From: Mollicutes bacterium
GTDB taxonomy: Bacteria > Bacillota_I > Bacilli_A > RF39 > UBA660
Direction: 5' to 3'
Assembly: GCA_012513875.1 (NCBI GenBank)
Contig: JAAZBI010000099.1
Location: 1-35,970 of the forward strand
Length of the DNA: 35,970 nucleotides
A program made the translations under genes and the position numbers. The notes below the pieces were generated by a model. It worked only from the letters and a program-made list of their open reading frames with translations, was not told the DNA's origin and did not search any database. This document shows positions 19,201-24,729 of the stretch, piece after piece. Numbering within the stretch: position 1 is the first letter of the stretch; every line of letters starts with the position of its first letter.

Positions 19201-21419
19201 AATTAATATATACTAAAGGGCAAGGGTTCTCCCGTTCGCTTCGTCATGCAGAAGGAAGGAAAACACTTGCAGACAATCCTCTTGCATATATCCTCTCGGT
19301 CCAATTTCAGGCAATATCCGAACAGGTGACAAATGAGGTCAATAATTCTATGCTGAATCTTATCATCAAAAATCTTGGCAATAATGAGATCCATGAGTTG
19401 GCCACACTGAAAAAACTGTATTACCTGAAAGTAAATCTCCCTGATGGATCGTATGAATGGGAACCAACACTAACCAGGCCCACAGCAGAACAATTCGCCA
19501 GTGGAGAAGCAAGAACGAAAATATTCCGTGAACATGAAAAATTAAGAGCCCCTTCGCAGGCCCGGGAGCATGAGGTTATTGTCCGTAAGCCCGGAGGAGA
19601 TATGGTGATGATCTTTAAAGGACAAAACTTGCCCGTTGCACAAAGTCTTAACAAGCAAAATTACTTATACCGATCCATATTTGGGAACGTACATGATGCA
19701 AGGGATATCAATAAGGCTATGACCCTGCTCGGAGATATAAATAATATTCTTAAAGCAGCTTATACTTCATGGAACGTGGTGTTCCCCTTTACTAACTTCA
19801 TGCGAGATTTCCAGGAAGCATCAATAACACAAGCAATAAAACAGGGATCCGGCCTTAAAGTGATTCGCAATTACAAACATGCATTCCCGGCAATCATAAG
19901 GCATCTTACAGGCAAGGCAGATCTAAATAATAGGATTGACAAAGAGCTGGAAGAATTCTATCAGTATGGAGGAGCAACCGGATATACACACCTGAAAACA
20001 CCGGAAGAGATAGAAAAAGACATAAAGAAGGAAATTAAACGTATGGTCAGGGCTGGTTCCCTAAGAGGAGATATGGCCAATACAGCCGTTAAGTTCCTGG
20101 GAGGCGTTGAAGCATGGAATATGATCTTTGAGGATGCAACACGGTTCTCCGTTTACTTGGCTTCTATAGCAAGTGGTAACACAAAAAAAGATGCTGCCTA
20201 TGATGCGAAAGAAGCTTCTGTTAACTTCAACCGGAAAGGAAAAGGGAGTAAGGCCTGGGATGCATATTTCGCATTCTTTAATGTAGCAATACAGAGTATG
20301 CAGAAAAACTTCGCACTGGCTAAAGATCATACCGGTAAGTTCGCTGCCGTTGCTGGTTCATTTATTGCCGTAGGATTCCTTGAAGCCATGATGAATGCCC
20401 TCTTTGATGATGACGATGACACATCTTATTACAACATCAATCCATATATGAGGCAAAACTACCTTGTGATTCCGAATATTATCTCATTACTCAGGGGCGG
20501 GACAAAAGGGGACAAATACCTAAGCATACCGCTTCCACAGTTCTGGAGAGGATTCAAGAGTATGGGGGCGATAGGTTTTGATATTGCTGTTAAAAAAGCA
20601 ACCGTCAAAGATGGTATAATGCAAGCCCTGGGGAATTTTGGAGCTTCCCTTCTCCCTGTTGATATAGGGGGATTCTGGGCTTCAGGTGAATTCAGCTTTG
20701 CCCCTATCATGCCAACGGTTATTAAACCAGTTGTAGAAGTACTTGAAAACACCAACTATATGGGCTATGCAATCAAGAATGAACCTTTCACAAGAGATCA
20801 GGAGGCCATCCTTGCTAATGCCGGTCTAGGGAAAAAGAATGTCAGTCCGGCAGCTAAATTCATAACCGATATGCTCTTTAGATGGGGAGGGGGAGATAGT
20901 AAGTATAAATACTACTATGATAGCAATAAGGGGATATCAAAGAAGGTGCCGGGCATACTTGATATAAACCCGTCCACGATAGAACATTTATTCAAGGGAT
21001 ATACCGGAGGCACAGGAGGGGTTTTCTCTGATATGATAACCACCATATCCCAGGCTCTTGACGTGGAACAAGAGATTGATTATAGGAATATGCCATTCGT
21101 AAATAGGTTTATAAGGAAGGTCCCTGAGTCCAAATGGGATATTATTTCAAAATATTACAACCTAAGGGATGATTACAAGGTGATTAATGCTTTAAGCTCG
21201 AATTATTTCAAGGAAGGGCAGTATGAGAAAGCTCTTGAGATAGCCGGAGACGAGTATATGGCAAAATATGTTGCAATATTCAAACACTACGAATCAGCAC
21301 TAAATGATGCAAAGAAAGCCGTTGACTTTGATGATGTGGAAGGGAATTATGTAGGGATAGAGTTAATGCGCCAATGTGTCAATGACATAAATGATCTTAA
21401 AGAAGAATATGGGAGGTAA
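7281..21419 (+). CDS. Giant polyvalent protein: ejection-type N-terminus, pyrophosphatase-like, SNF2 helicase-methyltransferase, RadC/JAB, zincin and LPD domains
   Basis: One uninterrupted 4712-codon frame (about 39% of the window) encodes a multi-domain protein of the polyvalent class known from phages and conjugative elements. From the N-terminus: two copies of LFYNSLSANP-x-IKG (residues 7-28 and 39-62); an amphipathic, partly hydrophobic stretch (about 90-380); proline/glutamate-rich linkers; an inorganic-pyrophosphatase-like domain (about 780-908); a helicase-like ATPase with GTGTGKT (1552-1558), DECH (1638-1641), SATP (1752-1755) and EGRIFRIGQ (2077-2085); an N6-adenine methyltransferase with NPPFG (2279-2283); a RadC/JAB domain with HNH...S..D (2705-2718), then a degenerate second copy; helical LPD-type domains; HEVVAH (3603-3608); and a C-terminal LPD38-like region. 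It follows two ejection-type genes and precedes the portal gene, so it is probably packaged and injected. That role is inferred. It may be processed into smaller products. Confidence 0.9.
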   Translation: MEDKLQLFYNSLSANPNIKGIPDDYDVFRSTLADPEKSELFYNSLSANPKIKGLPEDYDAFVSGLNLNTGGVTPKEEQQQQRQGYFEGLGNKLQAGALSLGEIVTEIPQFAEGVSNLPYMIFSNMMVNRAEKKGEIDKETADVLKKEQLLPKSSFAQGLPRMPGEQTVGEALANSKLNQFFEDKAEELSEAATRYDRTATEYIKDKQFGKALGVVSYGIAESLAPTLAAAFSPYGAAYLGLGVGAQSYDEVKDREDMSEMMKLADAVTSGIFEWVFERFGTREMAQFLKGYYKQAGKKGIEQAIKSQGLQNLFARAYKKFGLWFAPLHEGLSEMLTEFGQNWAAKFSGEDPNRKITDNAIESFLVGTGMGGVFTSTAALAKKLKGQEDETGTPGEPVDQGPPGIGELKVPYTEEQATEAINEIGKDLKFGDTPLEEDPNPIISFAETKLGQKVILKKEGGVNGDTFFIAFDLETNEPILVKPRDILERKDVPYQEWVKNELNNYNIVKTQGGKMVAQAEAPVQEGQEITLKDKNFYVSEVTPEGIALNEIDEEGNVTGATVHITPDQYGPVFGIEEQPGEAPTIKEGATGQPVTEDAQTAPQEELQIPLNKQGEIDYDNIQDPQTYAQALIQEFAEGAPTVLDELITEKQDALAKAGKVSNAIERARKIKSLNSEINKLTDVRNILSPTATTTTIASPAVEQAEPIEQPTAQDMARTKEEQPVVEQTTAQTPSTPDETVPVEAEMQKAGEVEKKTSADLTKANAEIDTNPTEAQKEAGNYKKGHLSVQGLDISIENPAMSVRSGTDKAGKKWSVMLNNSYGYFRRTKGKDGDQVDVFLGDNLDSDAVYVIDQVNPETGLFDEHKVMMGFISAQDAKDNYLANYEPGWKGLGAISKMSIDQFKDWLGSGTRTKKPVDGNVPVKKKAEPKTKAEKPSKPVKEVTLKPRKKGFTYGPNSRTGKVLSKTPNSFQEAVLQFFIGGGRIKTQDFLDHTGYKRGSREFRQYVWAIKNDGQRLDTFNEALDNSFGIEDQGPMDMINEVIDILRTYPGRGHMMTALEKMQDVETIPDHMLPPEEDPSLEYDDLQGADEETEELTDDIMDHPEVKEIIKEYSFDGVLDVSKLLDKIDTDPNEFTIFPFALKKSELLKLKERLQDEQRRRTQESQTGTGQHNKDQSQGARENTTRSDQGNAVRTGPVEKGPDEKPEVTRKSSQKSKSEFAGEVLEKKSPKGKAEYGSKNKVFTADAAQKARELLKKKLGNLNVGIDPEVMQAGITLAGYHIEAGARKFADYAKEMINDMGEAIKPYLKSFYNAVRDWPGFDTEGMDDYAAVSTIDVSNLVAENLDNTKEVSNLHKNIQDVPNRSGDSQPNSQNNSDEVSGDEETVPNEGGSSRPVGDESSQQNRETRGGRSSQGGSGLFAPLFGEPSNNKVSQEDQSPELTDDDAGDFDGRGNDLFGPAGHDSSVSNTGEKGSNISKGVSTSFQERTRLRKIAQQKAEPIPIKIADKGNIEETLPVLLPEQQEDVLKAENRFFNEAHQTHELAYGKGMLFTNGTGTGKTYTGLGIIKRFLKQGKRDILIVVPSEAKKKDWIEDGENLLLSITELKDTKDKGNGVRVTTYATFRANENLKNVDFDLVVYDECHRLMEDKGGNPSATTEAHYQMSNVSPNSAFTRITSVHPLWIRRSALNREIRIESKSTNNLDLMDWQLAEIRDKIKALEEELKTVEEEIRQVEPSIKERAEKAHDKTKVLMLSATPFKGHFNLRYANKVLFDWGDETTYEQASRGMSRVDPEGRFFLDNFGAAYEWKFHRLQTKSNANAEAIAMQEVEFAENLMKQGVLSGRAIESNMDYSREFPLVALDKAEIFNQGFTDIFTYGEAALFPNLTEPASEVFFNYNYTTQLLESLRASMSIPRIEKHLALGRKVVVFHRRKQANASPPFANILQVARSNANTVLKSDTAREEEKAKAKETLVQADLFEEKYRELLEYEQTLNYSSAIDQIIQKFGAERVGLVNGDVSKKDKMNNIRRFNEDDSGVDIIVVQEEAGKEGISLHDTTGKHPRVMMSLSLPISSTTALQMEGRIFRIGQASNAIFENPILGLDMEIADFGQKINRKLSTTENLAVGNQARDLIRSFSEGVLFNAKKDDPHIDQGKGGKEYDKKAQQQLSEFRRAVLVYSTNQKNRGRRDSREGIDYFATPEPLGQKMVEWLDLKPGNSAMEPSAGHGAIAMWFPESINTTSIEPSYSLYAKLNARAGGGNRKIVRSNFEDFNIVNKFDGIAMNPPFGTQGKMAMDHIEKAFKHLRNRGRIVAIIPDSPSMQKRFDSFINGTNEDGKPLNPDAHLVESIKLPRVTFEQAGTQVAARVVVIDKIEIKTKAQIQNELAAEDLQRVISQRGATLRPKEMLSAEALRRYEEQFEQMPHTINRELPEVKTVDEFFDRIEDISVPARPEAPESANSISTDSPTATEPAQEGDVAKLIIQKHSKTGAELPTVQLLNRVSSDVYNKYKSIASSFGGRWSSYKREGMIPGFIFRNGEDAKNALTQINNTKNDVSSLHDKAEKYIKKNKVYSQARPKTDFPEEVSFVSEGSLGNIPGQLNLFGEEVYSPTPPDDNVTYVERLLSDKGQIEFIGDKITGPSEIRSSADIAFLFKNLESAASENVFFVFIDKNNKYKVLYMSTGTTNMAPVDTKIVVAAAKEFKAERAVFVHNHPSGSLKASDSDIKTYSRTRDLLEKIGVTLDPSVIINLDSGEYAVFDTSSFSVVPSDKMYYDLYETVTPQSIYQFDRQKLYAPLSDHHAIRESSDVAEYLSRMKRGTTPKIHAIILDRNLKITRYALYDETITREKLIEELLYEVGKHGENIILASNSDPAPELLSSISNAMKLANGQLLDYVVIKQSDDITRNYNSYADLGYLSEPDIEYGEGPDAKFRISDDLYFSPVERALDAIKQDKATVEQFKAMLLKNGAKQAELDWMGWDEFANDKRVITKAKIQDWIDQNKIRVEEVQKGGFQWKGNDLIVGGKVVANLIHNEDGTWSYQSDFSEGEEAWETKLDAQKEAEEAIIGDAYSPNATKYSQYTLPGGENYKELLLTMPDLQRKNRLDYNRRFGELEKEVLQRLGDNIKYPAAFNLYDAKHNGLLTPDELSRLNSIDQQANKKLPENFKSSHFEEPNILAHVRFNTRRTQDGKNILFIEEIQSDWAQEGKKKGYKSDKDKLFKDLAAKGIFQDRKSTIETSFIDKEGNQIYHPNSNVPQKASPEQDAAIDEFYKEYQNISNASIPDMPYKKTDQWVGLALRRMVRYAIDNGFDAIAWTPGEVQNERYDLSKQVDKITYNINEKTRKTEYPFKMRVWPKNGGSPIVREINNVNELEDFVGKEIAEKIDSSGGEYEGGNREYKILSNLDLKVGGSGMTGFYDNILPSIANKLGKKFGSHVEETKVVNKRFNIRLKNNGFYEINDIDGHMVINNVDPEKIDQWKESSYTVHSLPITDAMFDSYRQGIPLFRRNQYQGQSLLFDVVGINTSQNLEKEIRDKVKDLEESLHTKITIIQNRGQLPERIQRQAIRQGIATNKRITGVYDPQTESVYVLLDDVKAVGIIKGIEEVIKTVLHEVVAHKGLPSLLGQDEYNRLLDSVYWDMPQIDRSFLMEQYNTTDPHTIADEYLAMMAEQNVSPTLFQRILAKIRQLLRKLFKINYSENDIHDMLRRSRENLHKPQANNYTNAEEYLEAIDTYEKARFRVAKAYSKNIVDKAAEAYKEKEVKRSIKETKQGIREYIQDLNLPVRKFEEEVLKRGGKQDDQSKPYRDTSLSFGRQEKLYNDFFDQKMKPVLNTVAKMKKTGIPGENILPYIIAKHAIERNRVFRTKERDEYIASNPEATPSEIKEIEEVLKDKDYSGVMPFDKEGEYTNPDELAQDIVNEFETQLNNKGLIDELWENLRTANTSILDTWVKGDQISEEQREEYLNNFKYFVPLRGWRQGAAKELIYTKGQGFSRSLRHAEGRKTLADNPLAYILSVQFQAISEQVTNEVNNSMLNLIIKNLGNNEIHELATLKKLYYLKVNLPDGSYEWEPTLTRPTAEQFASGEARTKIFREHEKLRAPSQAREHEVIVRKPGGDMVMIFKGQNLPVAQSLNKQNYLYRSIFGNVHDARDINKAMTLLGDINNILKAAYTSWNVVFPFTNFMRDFQEASITQAIKQGSGLKVIRNYKHAFPAIIRHLTGKADLNNRIDKELEEFYQYGGATGYTHLKTPEEIEKDIKKEIKRMVRAGSLRGDMANTAVKFLGGVEAWNMIFEDATRFSVYLASIASGNTKKDAAYDAKEASVNFNRKGKGSKAWDAYFAFFNVAIQSMQKNFALAKDHTGKFAAVAGSFIAVGFLEAMMNALFDDDDDTSYYNINPYMRQNYLVIPNIISLLRGGTKGDKYLSIPLPQFWRGFKSMGAIGFDIAVKKATVKDGIMQALGNFGASLLPVDIGGFWASGEFSFAPIMPTVIKPVVEVLENTNYMGYAIKNEPFTRDQEAILANAGLGKKNVSPAAKFITDMLFRWGGGDSKYKYYYDSNKGISKKVPGILDINPSTIEHLFKGYTGGTGGVFSDMITTISQALDVEQEIDYRNMPFVNRFIRKVPESKWDIISKYYNLRDDYKVINALSSNYFKEGQYEKALEIAGDEYMAKYVAIFKHYESALNDAKKAVDFDDVEGNYVGIELMRQCVNDINDLKEEYGR
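9618..10004 (+). other. Domain: inorganic pyrophosphatase-like (InPase) domain of the giant protein
   Basis: Residues about 780-908 carry the pattern KKGHLSVQGLDISIENPAMS, then SVRSGTDKAGKKWSV, YGYFRRTKGKDGDQVDVFLG and a closing FKDWLG. This matches the pyrophosphatase-like domain found in phage and conjugative-element polyvalent proteins. The DGDQVDVFLG acidic cluster is the likely metal-binding site. The domain could remove pyrophosphate released during DNA or RNA synthesis, but activity is not shown. Confidence 0.7.
11028..14270 (+). other. Domain: SNF2-type helicase fused to N6-adenine DNA methyltransferase
   Basis: Residues about 1250-2330. A short helical domain with HIEAGARKFADYAKEMI comes first and is typical of the large helicase-methylase proteins of Bacteroidota mobile elements. 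Next are a superfamily-2 ATPase with Walker A GTGTGKT, motif II DECH, motif III SATP and motif VI EGRIFRIGQA, and a methyltransferase with motif I MEPSAGHGAIA (2216-2226) and catalytic NPPFG (2279). A long acidic, low-complexity linker at about 1330-1500 separates the helical domain from the ATPase. The pair could track along DNA and methylate it, in the manner of a restriction-system motor-methylase, without any nuclease domain seen here. Confidence 0.88.
15144..15980 (+). other. Domain: tandem RadC/JAB-like pair, second copy lacking metal ligands
   Basis: The first copy (about residues 2622-2765) has the JAMM signature H-x-H-P-x6-S-x2-D: H2705, H2707, S2715 and D2718 in VHNHPSGSLKASDSD. The second copy (about 2797-2900) repeats the same order of strands and helices (SSDVAEYL..., HAIILDRNLKITRYAL, then IILASNSDP), but serines stand where the histidines should be. 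So only the first can be a zinc-dependent hydrolase; the second may be structural. Confidence 0.7.
17832..18392 (+). other. Domain: zincin-like metallopeptidase (HEVVAH) of the giant protein
   Basis: Residues about 3518-3704. A helix carries HEVVAHKG at 3603-3610, the HExxH zinc-binding motif, preceded by a strand like ESVYVLLDD and the helix IIKGIEEVIKTVLHE. The downstream segment ISEN-type DIHDMLRRSRENL is usual after this domain in polyvalent proteins. Possible targets are a host protein or the giant protein itself. Confidence 0.65.
19635..20777 (+). other. Domain: LPD38-like C-terminal region of the giant protein
   Basis: Residues about 4119-4499. The signature pieces are KAAYTSWNVVFPFTNFMRDF, ASVNFNRKGKGSKAWDAY and an alanine/glycine-rich helix ending in LFDDDDD, then NPYMRQNYLVIPN. 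This order is typical of the C-terminal LPD38-type domain of large polyvalent proteins, whose function is not established. It contains one plausible membrane-active helix (AAVAGSFIAVGFLEAMMNAL). Confidence 0.6.
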
Positions 21420-21425
21420 AAGAAT

Positions 21426-23423
21426 ATGAAAATCATCACAGCTAAAGAGGAGCTAAAAGGATTTACTAACAGTACCCTCGGCATGAGGAAACAGAAGGTT
21501 GTCCCCTTAATAGATGTTTCTGAGATATCTGATGAGGTAAATGCTAATATGCAGCTTCTTGAAGATTGCCGCAGGTATTGGGATAGTCTAAGGGATTTCC
21601 GTAACCGGAGGCTTCGTAACAGAAAATATTACCGAGGGGATCAATGGAGTGACCAAATAGAAGACCCAGACAACGAAGGAGAATATATAACAGAGGAGAC
21701 ATACCTTAAAGAACAAGGGAAGGTTCCATTAAAGCAGAACCAGATTCGTCAGCTCGTAAAAAACCTTATTGGGCAATACAGGAGTAATCCATCGAAAAGT
21801 ATTGTCATTGCCCGGGCCCGGGAAGATGCTCAAGCTACTGAGATGCTTACTAATGCCTTACAAGCTGCATCGTATGTTAATATTTTACCTGAACTGGATG
21901 CAAGGGTATTTGAGGAATTCAACCTTTCAGGCGCTATTATTCAAAAGATAGGATATAAATACTTTAAAGAGCGGAATCTGGAGGACCTTTATGTTGAAAA
22001 TACAAATCCTAACAGGATATTCTTTAATTCGGATCTGTCAGATATAAGGCTTAATGACCTCCGGTTGATAGGGGAGATTATTGACACTACAGTTGATAAC
22101 ATTGTAAGCTCATTCGCCAAACACAAAGGAGACGAAGAAAAGATAAGGCAGTTATATGCAGGGCTGGTAGATAGAACATATCTCTCAGACCATGGCCTTG
22201 ATCCCACCAGACTTGATAACATGGATTTTTATAATCCAAGAGATTCTAACAAGGCAAGACTGTTTGAAATATGGACACTAAAGGGGGAATGGAGGGTGTA
22301 TGCTCATGATCCAATGGATGGGACATATAATATTGTCGATTATACTCTTAAAGAGATCGCAGCCCAAAACAAGGAAAGAATAGCCATAGGGGAAGAACAA
22401 GGCATACCACAGGAAGAGATACCGCTTATTGAGGCAGAGGAGAAGTTTGAACAGTTCTGGTATGTTAAATTTCTTACTCCCTTCGGCCATTGTCTCTATG
22501 AAGGGGAAACACCTTATAAGCATGAAGAGCATCCTTATGCAATAACCCTTTACCCTCTTCTTGATGGTGAAGTATGGGGATTCGTTGAGGACATAATTGA
22601 CCAACAAAGATATATTAACAGGCTTATTATCCAAATGGACTTTATTATGAGTGCATCAGCAAAAGGAGTACTCTTAATCCCTGAGGATGTTATCCCTGAT
22701 GGGATGACCCCTGATGATTTTGCAAAAGAATGGACCCGTTTTAACGGAATAATAACATATACACCTAAGCCACATGGGAAGATGCCAGAACAAATTAGCG
22801 CAAATTCCACGGGGATAGGGCTAAATGAGATGATAGCTCTTCAGATGAATCTATTACAAAATATTTCCGGGATCCATGATGCTATACAGGGGAAATCACC
22901 AAGCTCAGGAACCCCCTCTTCTTTATATGCGCAAGAAGCTCAATATGCATCGCTTAATACTCTTGACTATATGAGTACGTTCCGTTATTATAAACAGAAA
23001 AGGGATTTAAAAGCTCTCAAAGTAATTGTCCAGTATTATAACGACAAAAGGTACTTATCTGTTAACGGTAGAAGTATAAACGAGGATTCTAAAATATACG
23101 ACCCTGATATTGTTCGGGATCTTGACTTTGATGTAGTTGTTTCACAGGGGATGGATACTCCTGTATATAGACAATTGATTGATGAAACATTAATGAAGCT
23201 TCTTGAAGGACAAATGATTGATATTGAGATGTTCTTAGAACACACTTCATTGCCATTTGCTGACAAACTACTCTCGGCAATAAGACAAAGGAAAGAGGCT
23301 ATGATGCAAGAAGGAGGAATGCCAGGTATTCCGGAAGATTTGCTGGCTCAGATTAATCAGGGCACAAACCCGCAAGCAATGGAAATGGCAAAACAGGCTA
23401 TAGGAATGAAGTCTGCAGCATAA
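21426..23423 (+). CDS. Portal protein, P22-type
   Basis: This 665-residue protein has the features of P22-like portals, the 12-subunit ring through which DNA enters and leaves the head. They are an N-terminal helical part with KQNQIRQLVKNLIGQYRSNP, the strand-rich core with NPNRIFFNSDLSD, and the clip/stem region DIIDQQRYINRLIIQMDF. Later come ISGIHDAIQGKSPSSGTPS and SLYAQEAQYASLNTLDY, a conserved portal stretch, and then the helical crown with an M/Q-rich tail. Length fits the roughly 600-750 residue range for this type. The start is supported by GGGAGG at 21411-21416, nine bases upstream, inside the last codons of the giant gene, so translation is likely coupled. It is the last gene of this operon and is followed by a strong terminator. 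Portal genes usually sit beside terminase and capsid genes; here they are separated. Confidence 0.88.
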   Translation: MKIITAKEELKGFTNSTLGMRKQKVVPLIDVSEISDEVNANMQLLEDCRRYWDSLRDFRNRRLRNRKYYRGDQWSDQIEDPDNEGEYITEETYLKEQGKVPLKQNQIRQLVKNLIGQYRSNPSKSIVIARAREDAQATEMLTNALQAASYVNILPELDARVFEEFNLSGAIIQKIGYKYFKERNLEDLYVENTNPNRIFFNSDLSDIRLNDLRLIGEIIDTTVDNIVSSFAKHKGDEEKIRQLYAGLVDRTYLSDHGLDPTRLDNMDFYNPRDSNKARLFEIWTLKGEWRVYAHDPMDGTYNIVDYTLKEIAAQNKERIAIGEEQGIPQEEIPLIEAEEKFEQFWYVKFLTPFGHCLYEGETPYKHEEHPYAITLYPLLDGEVWGFVEDIIDQQRYINRLIIQMDFIMSASAKGVLLIPEDVIPDGMTPDDFAKEWTRFNGIITYTPKPHGKMPEQISANSTGIGLNEMIALQMNLLQNISGIHDAIQGKSPSSGTPSSLYAQEAQYASLNTLDYMSTFRYYKQKRDLKALKVIVQYYNDKRYLSVNGRSINEDSKIYDPDIVRDLDFDVVVSQGMDTPVYRQLIDETLMKLLEGQMIDIEMFLEHTSLPFADKLLSAIRQRKEAMMQEGGMPGIPEDLLAQINQGTNPQAMEMAKQAIGMKSAA

Positions 23424-23450
23424 TATGTTTTTCTGATAGGTTTAGGTTAT

Positions 23451-23479
23451 ATCCCCGGCACGAGTTGCTGGGGATTTTT
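23451..23479 (+). terminator. Rho-independent terminator after the portal gene
   Basis: ATCCCCGGCA at 23451-23460 pairs with TGCTGGGGAT at 23466-23475 (ten pairs, one G-U), with a five-base loop cgagt, followed by a run of five T. It lies 28 bases after the portal stop and is well placed to end the plus-strand operon. Confidence 0.88.
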
Positions 23480-23480
23480 A

Positions 23481-23604
23481 CAGGTGGTGAAAAGTTACCG
23501 GTTTTATATCTCAGGTGGTGAAAAGTTACCGGTTTTATATCTCAGGTGGTGAAAAGTTACCGGTTTTATATCTCAGGTGGTGAAAAGTTACCGGTTTTAT
23601 ATCT
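23481..23604. repeat. Four perfect 31-bp tandem repeats
   Basis: The unit starts CAGGTGGTGAAAAGTTACCG and ends GTTTTATATCT. Copies begin at 23481, 23512, 23543 and 23574 and are identical, followed by a partial CAGGT. The array starts just after the terminator and ends 26 bases before the stop of the convergent minus-strand operon. Each unit holds GGTgaaaagttACC, a partial dyad. Possible roles are protein-binding iterons, an operator or origin, or the multiple terminal repeats of an IS21-like end. There is no transposase nearby. Confidence 0.9.
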
Positions 23605-23630
23605 CAGGTTTGGTATATAGTCAAAGGTAG

Positions 23631-23957
23631 TTATTTTTTCGGTGCTAATACCCGTAACCGGAACTCATGTATGATAGCATCATGGAAATGAGTCCTTAAA
23701 GAATAATCACGTTGAATACGGTGTTCAACAAAAGGGGCAGCTTTTTTTAATACTTCATGGATCTTATTTTCCATTTTCATTTTCATCGCAAACTCCGGCT
23801 CTCTCATTCCAAGATAGTCGGAAGCATGCTCTACAAATGATCCTCTTATAATTCTTACCTCATGTTTCTGTATTAATTCAAGAGAGGGTCGTATCTCATT
23901 ATACTTTTCGATTTTGACGCACCCATATTTTGCTAAGATTTTCTCAATGATTTTCAT
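23631..23957 (-). CDS. Uncharacterised 108-residue protein, last gene of the minus operon
   Basis: I do not recognise this family. The protein is mostly helical and strongly charged: KIIEKILAKYGCVKIEKY at the start, then SFVEHASDYLGMREPEFAM and several basic/histidine-containing segments such as EHRIQRDYSLRTHFHD. The ratio of basic to acidic residues suggests a nucleic-acid contact, but no catalytic motif is seen. Its ATG overlaps the stop of the HNH-like gene in ATGA (23954-23957), so the two are translationally coupled. It is the last gene before the repeat array, and no clear terminator follows it on the minus strand. Confidence 0.6.
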   Translation of the reverse strand: MKIIEKILAKYGCVKIEKYNEIRPSLELIQKHEVRIIRGSFVEHASDYLGMREPEFAMKMKMENKIHEVLKKAAPFVEHRIQRDYSLRTHFHDAIIHEFRLRVLAPKK

Positions 23958-24361
23958 GGTAATAGATATTGAAGTGTTAATAATTCTCCGTGATGTTCGA
24001 TCTTCTGATACGGGACAGAAGGGAATAGCTGAATAGCCTCGGACAGTTGTTCGTAATGGTCGGCAATGAGGTTAAAGTAATCAGAACTGAGCAAAAAAAT
24101 AATGTAGAGCACCTCGATAATTCGGGGCAGATAGACAGCCTGGTCTGGTTCGTTGTCAAATATATTATGGCATTCTCTATGGGCTAATCCCGTATTCAAC
24201 TTTACCGTTTGGAGCTCTCTTGAATAACTTCTGCGAATCAAATGAGCAAGGTCTCCCTCACCCTCTTTAATTCTGTGCCCACAAAATATGCAGAGGGGCC
24301 AGTTCTCAATGTACCATGCCTTAATTTTCGATAGTTCCCGGGCAATCTGTTGTTGTTGCAT
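23954..24361 (-). CDS. HNH-like zinc-finger nuclease-family protein
   Basis: This 135-residue protein begins with a helical stretch, then has a CxxC knuckle (C24, C27 in LCIFCGHR) and DLAHLIRRSYSREL (H40). It goes on with NTGLAHRECHNIFDN, giving H61, C64 and H65. The order CxxC, AH, N, H/C-rich is that of treble-clef HNH endonucleases. Such proteins cut DNA as homing, packaging-assistance or recombination nucleases, and NinG-like recombination proteins have a similar layout. A C-terminal helical domain without motif follows. The start is supported by AAAGGAG upstream (in AAAGGAGCC), 11 bases from the ATG. Which of these roles applies is not decided by sequence. Confidence 0.65.
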   Translation of the reverse strand: MQQQQIARELSKIKAWYIENWPLCIFCGHRIKEGEGDLAHLIRRSYSRELQTVKLNTGLAHRECHNIFDNEPDQAVYLPRIIEVLYIIFLLSSDYFNLIADHYEQLSEAIQLFPSVPYQKIEHHGELLTLQYLLP

Positions 24362-24378
24362 AATTTTCTTTGGCTCCT

Positions 24379-24474
24379 TTACCCCTTTTTCCGGTTATCA
24401 ACAGCTAGTGCTTTATTAAGTACTGTTTTGAAATGTTCTCTCAAATCCTCCAAGTGTTTTTCGGTTGCTTTCAT
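24379..24474 (-). CDS. 31-residue mini-protein
   Basis: A 31-codon frame starts at an ATG overlapping the stop of the membrane-protein gene as ATGA and ends at TAA (24379-24381). AGGAGAG sits just upstream inside the preceding gene, giving a good ribosome site. The peptide is a single amphipathic helix, KATEKHLEDLREHFKTVLNK, and ends in a basic tail. No family is recognised. The gap to the HNH gene is 17 bases and contains that gene's own ribosome site, so this is a normal operon position for a tiny gene. Confidence 0.55.
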   Translation of the reverse strand: MKATEKHLEDLREHFKTVLNKALAVDNRKKG

Positions 24475-24728
24475 TTTTCTCTCCTTCCTTTTAATATATT
24501 TTCATTCCTAAGGTTTGTCTGTGCCTTACAGATAATATTAAATATAGCATATCCTACAACAAGCCAGAGGAAATTTATTTCCTGCCATCCATTGATCTCT
24601 TCCTGTATTTGCTCAATGGACAGGTAGTTAAACGATTCATTTAGTTTATCTAAACGAACATAGTGAAGGATCAGTAAACCCAGAGCTAATAAGCCGAATA
24701 TGATATCAACACCCTGGTTTAATATCAT
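24471..24728 (-). CDS. Small two-helix membrane protein
   Basis: From the start chosen here the protein has 85 residues. It has two hydrophobic segments, IIFGLLALGLLILHYV near the N-terminus and INFLWLVVGYAIFNIIC toward the end, joined by a charged linker, with a basic C-terminus. The start at 24728 follows the previous stop by one base; longer versions from 24746 or 24779 would overlap the previous gene. Two-helix proteins of this size include holins and membrane anchors. No endolysin is visible nearby, so the lysis function is only a possibility. Confidence 0.6.
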   Translation of the reverse strand: MILNQGVDIIFGLLALGLLILHYVRLDKLNESFNYLSIEQIQEEINGWQEINFLWLVVGYAIFNIICKAQTNLRNENILKGRREK

Positions 24729-24729
24729 T

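Noticed and set aside
23481..23604. CRISPR array
   Set aside because: The 31-bp units are directly adjacent with no spacers, and no cas gene is nearby.
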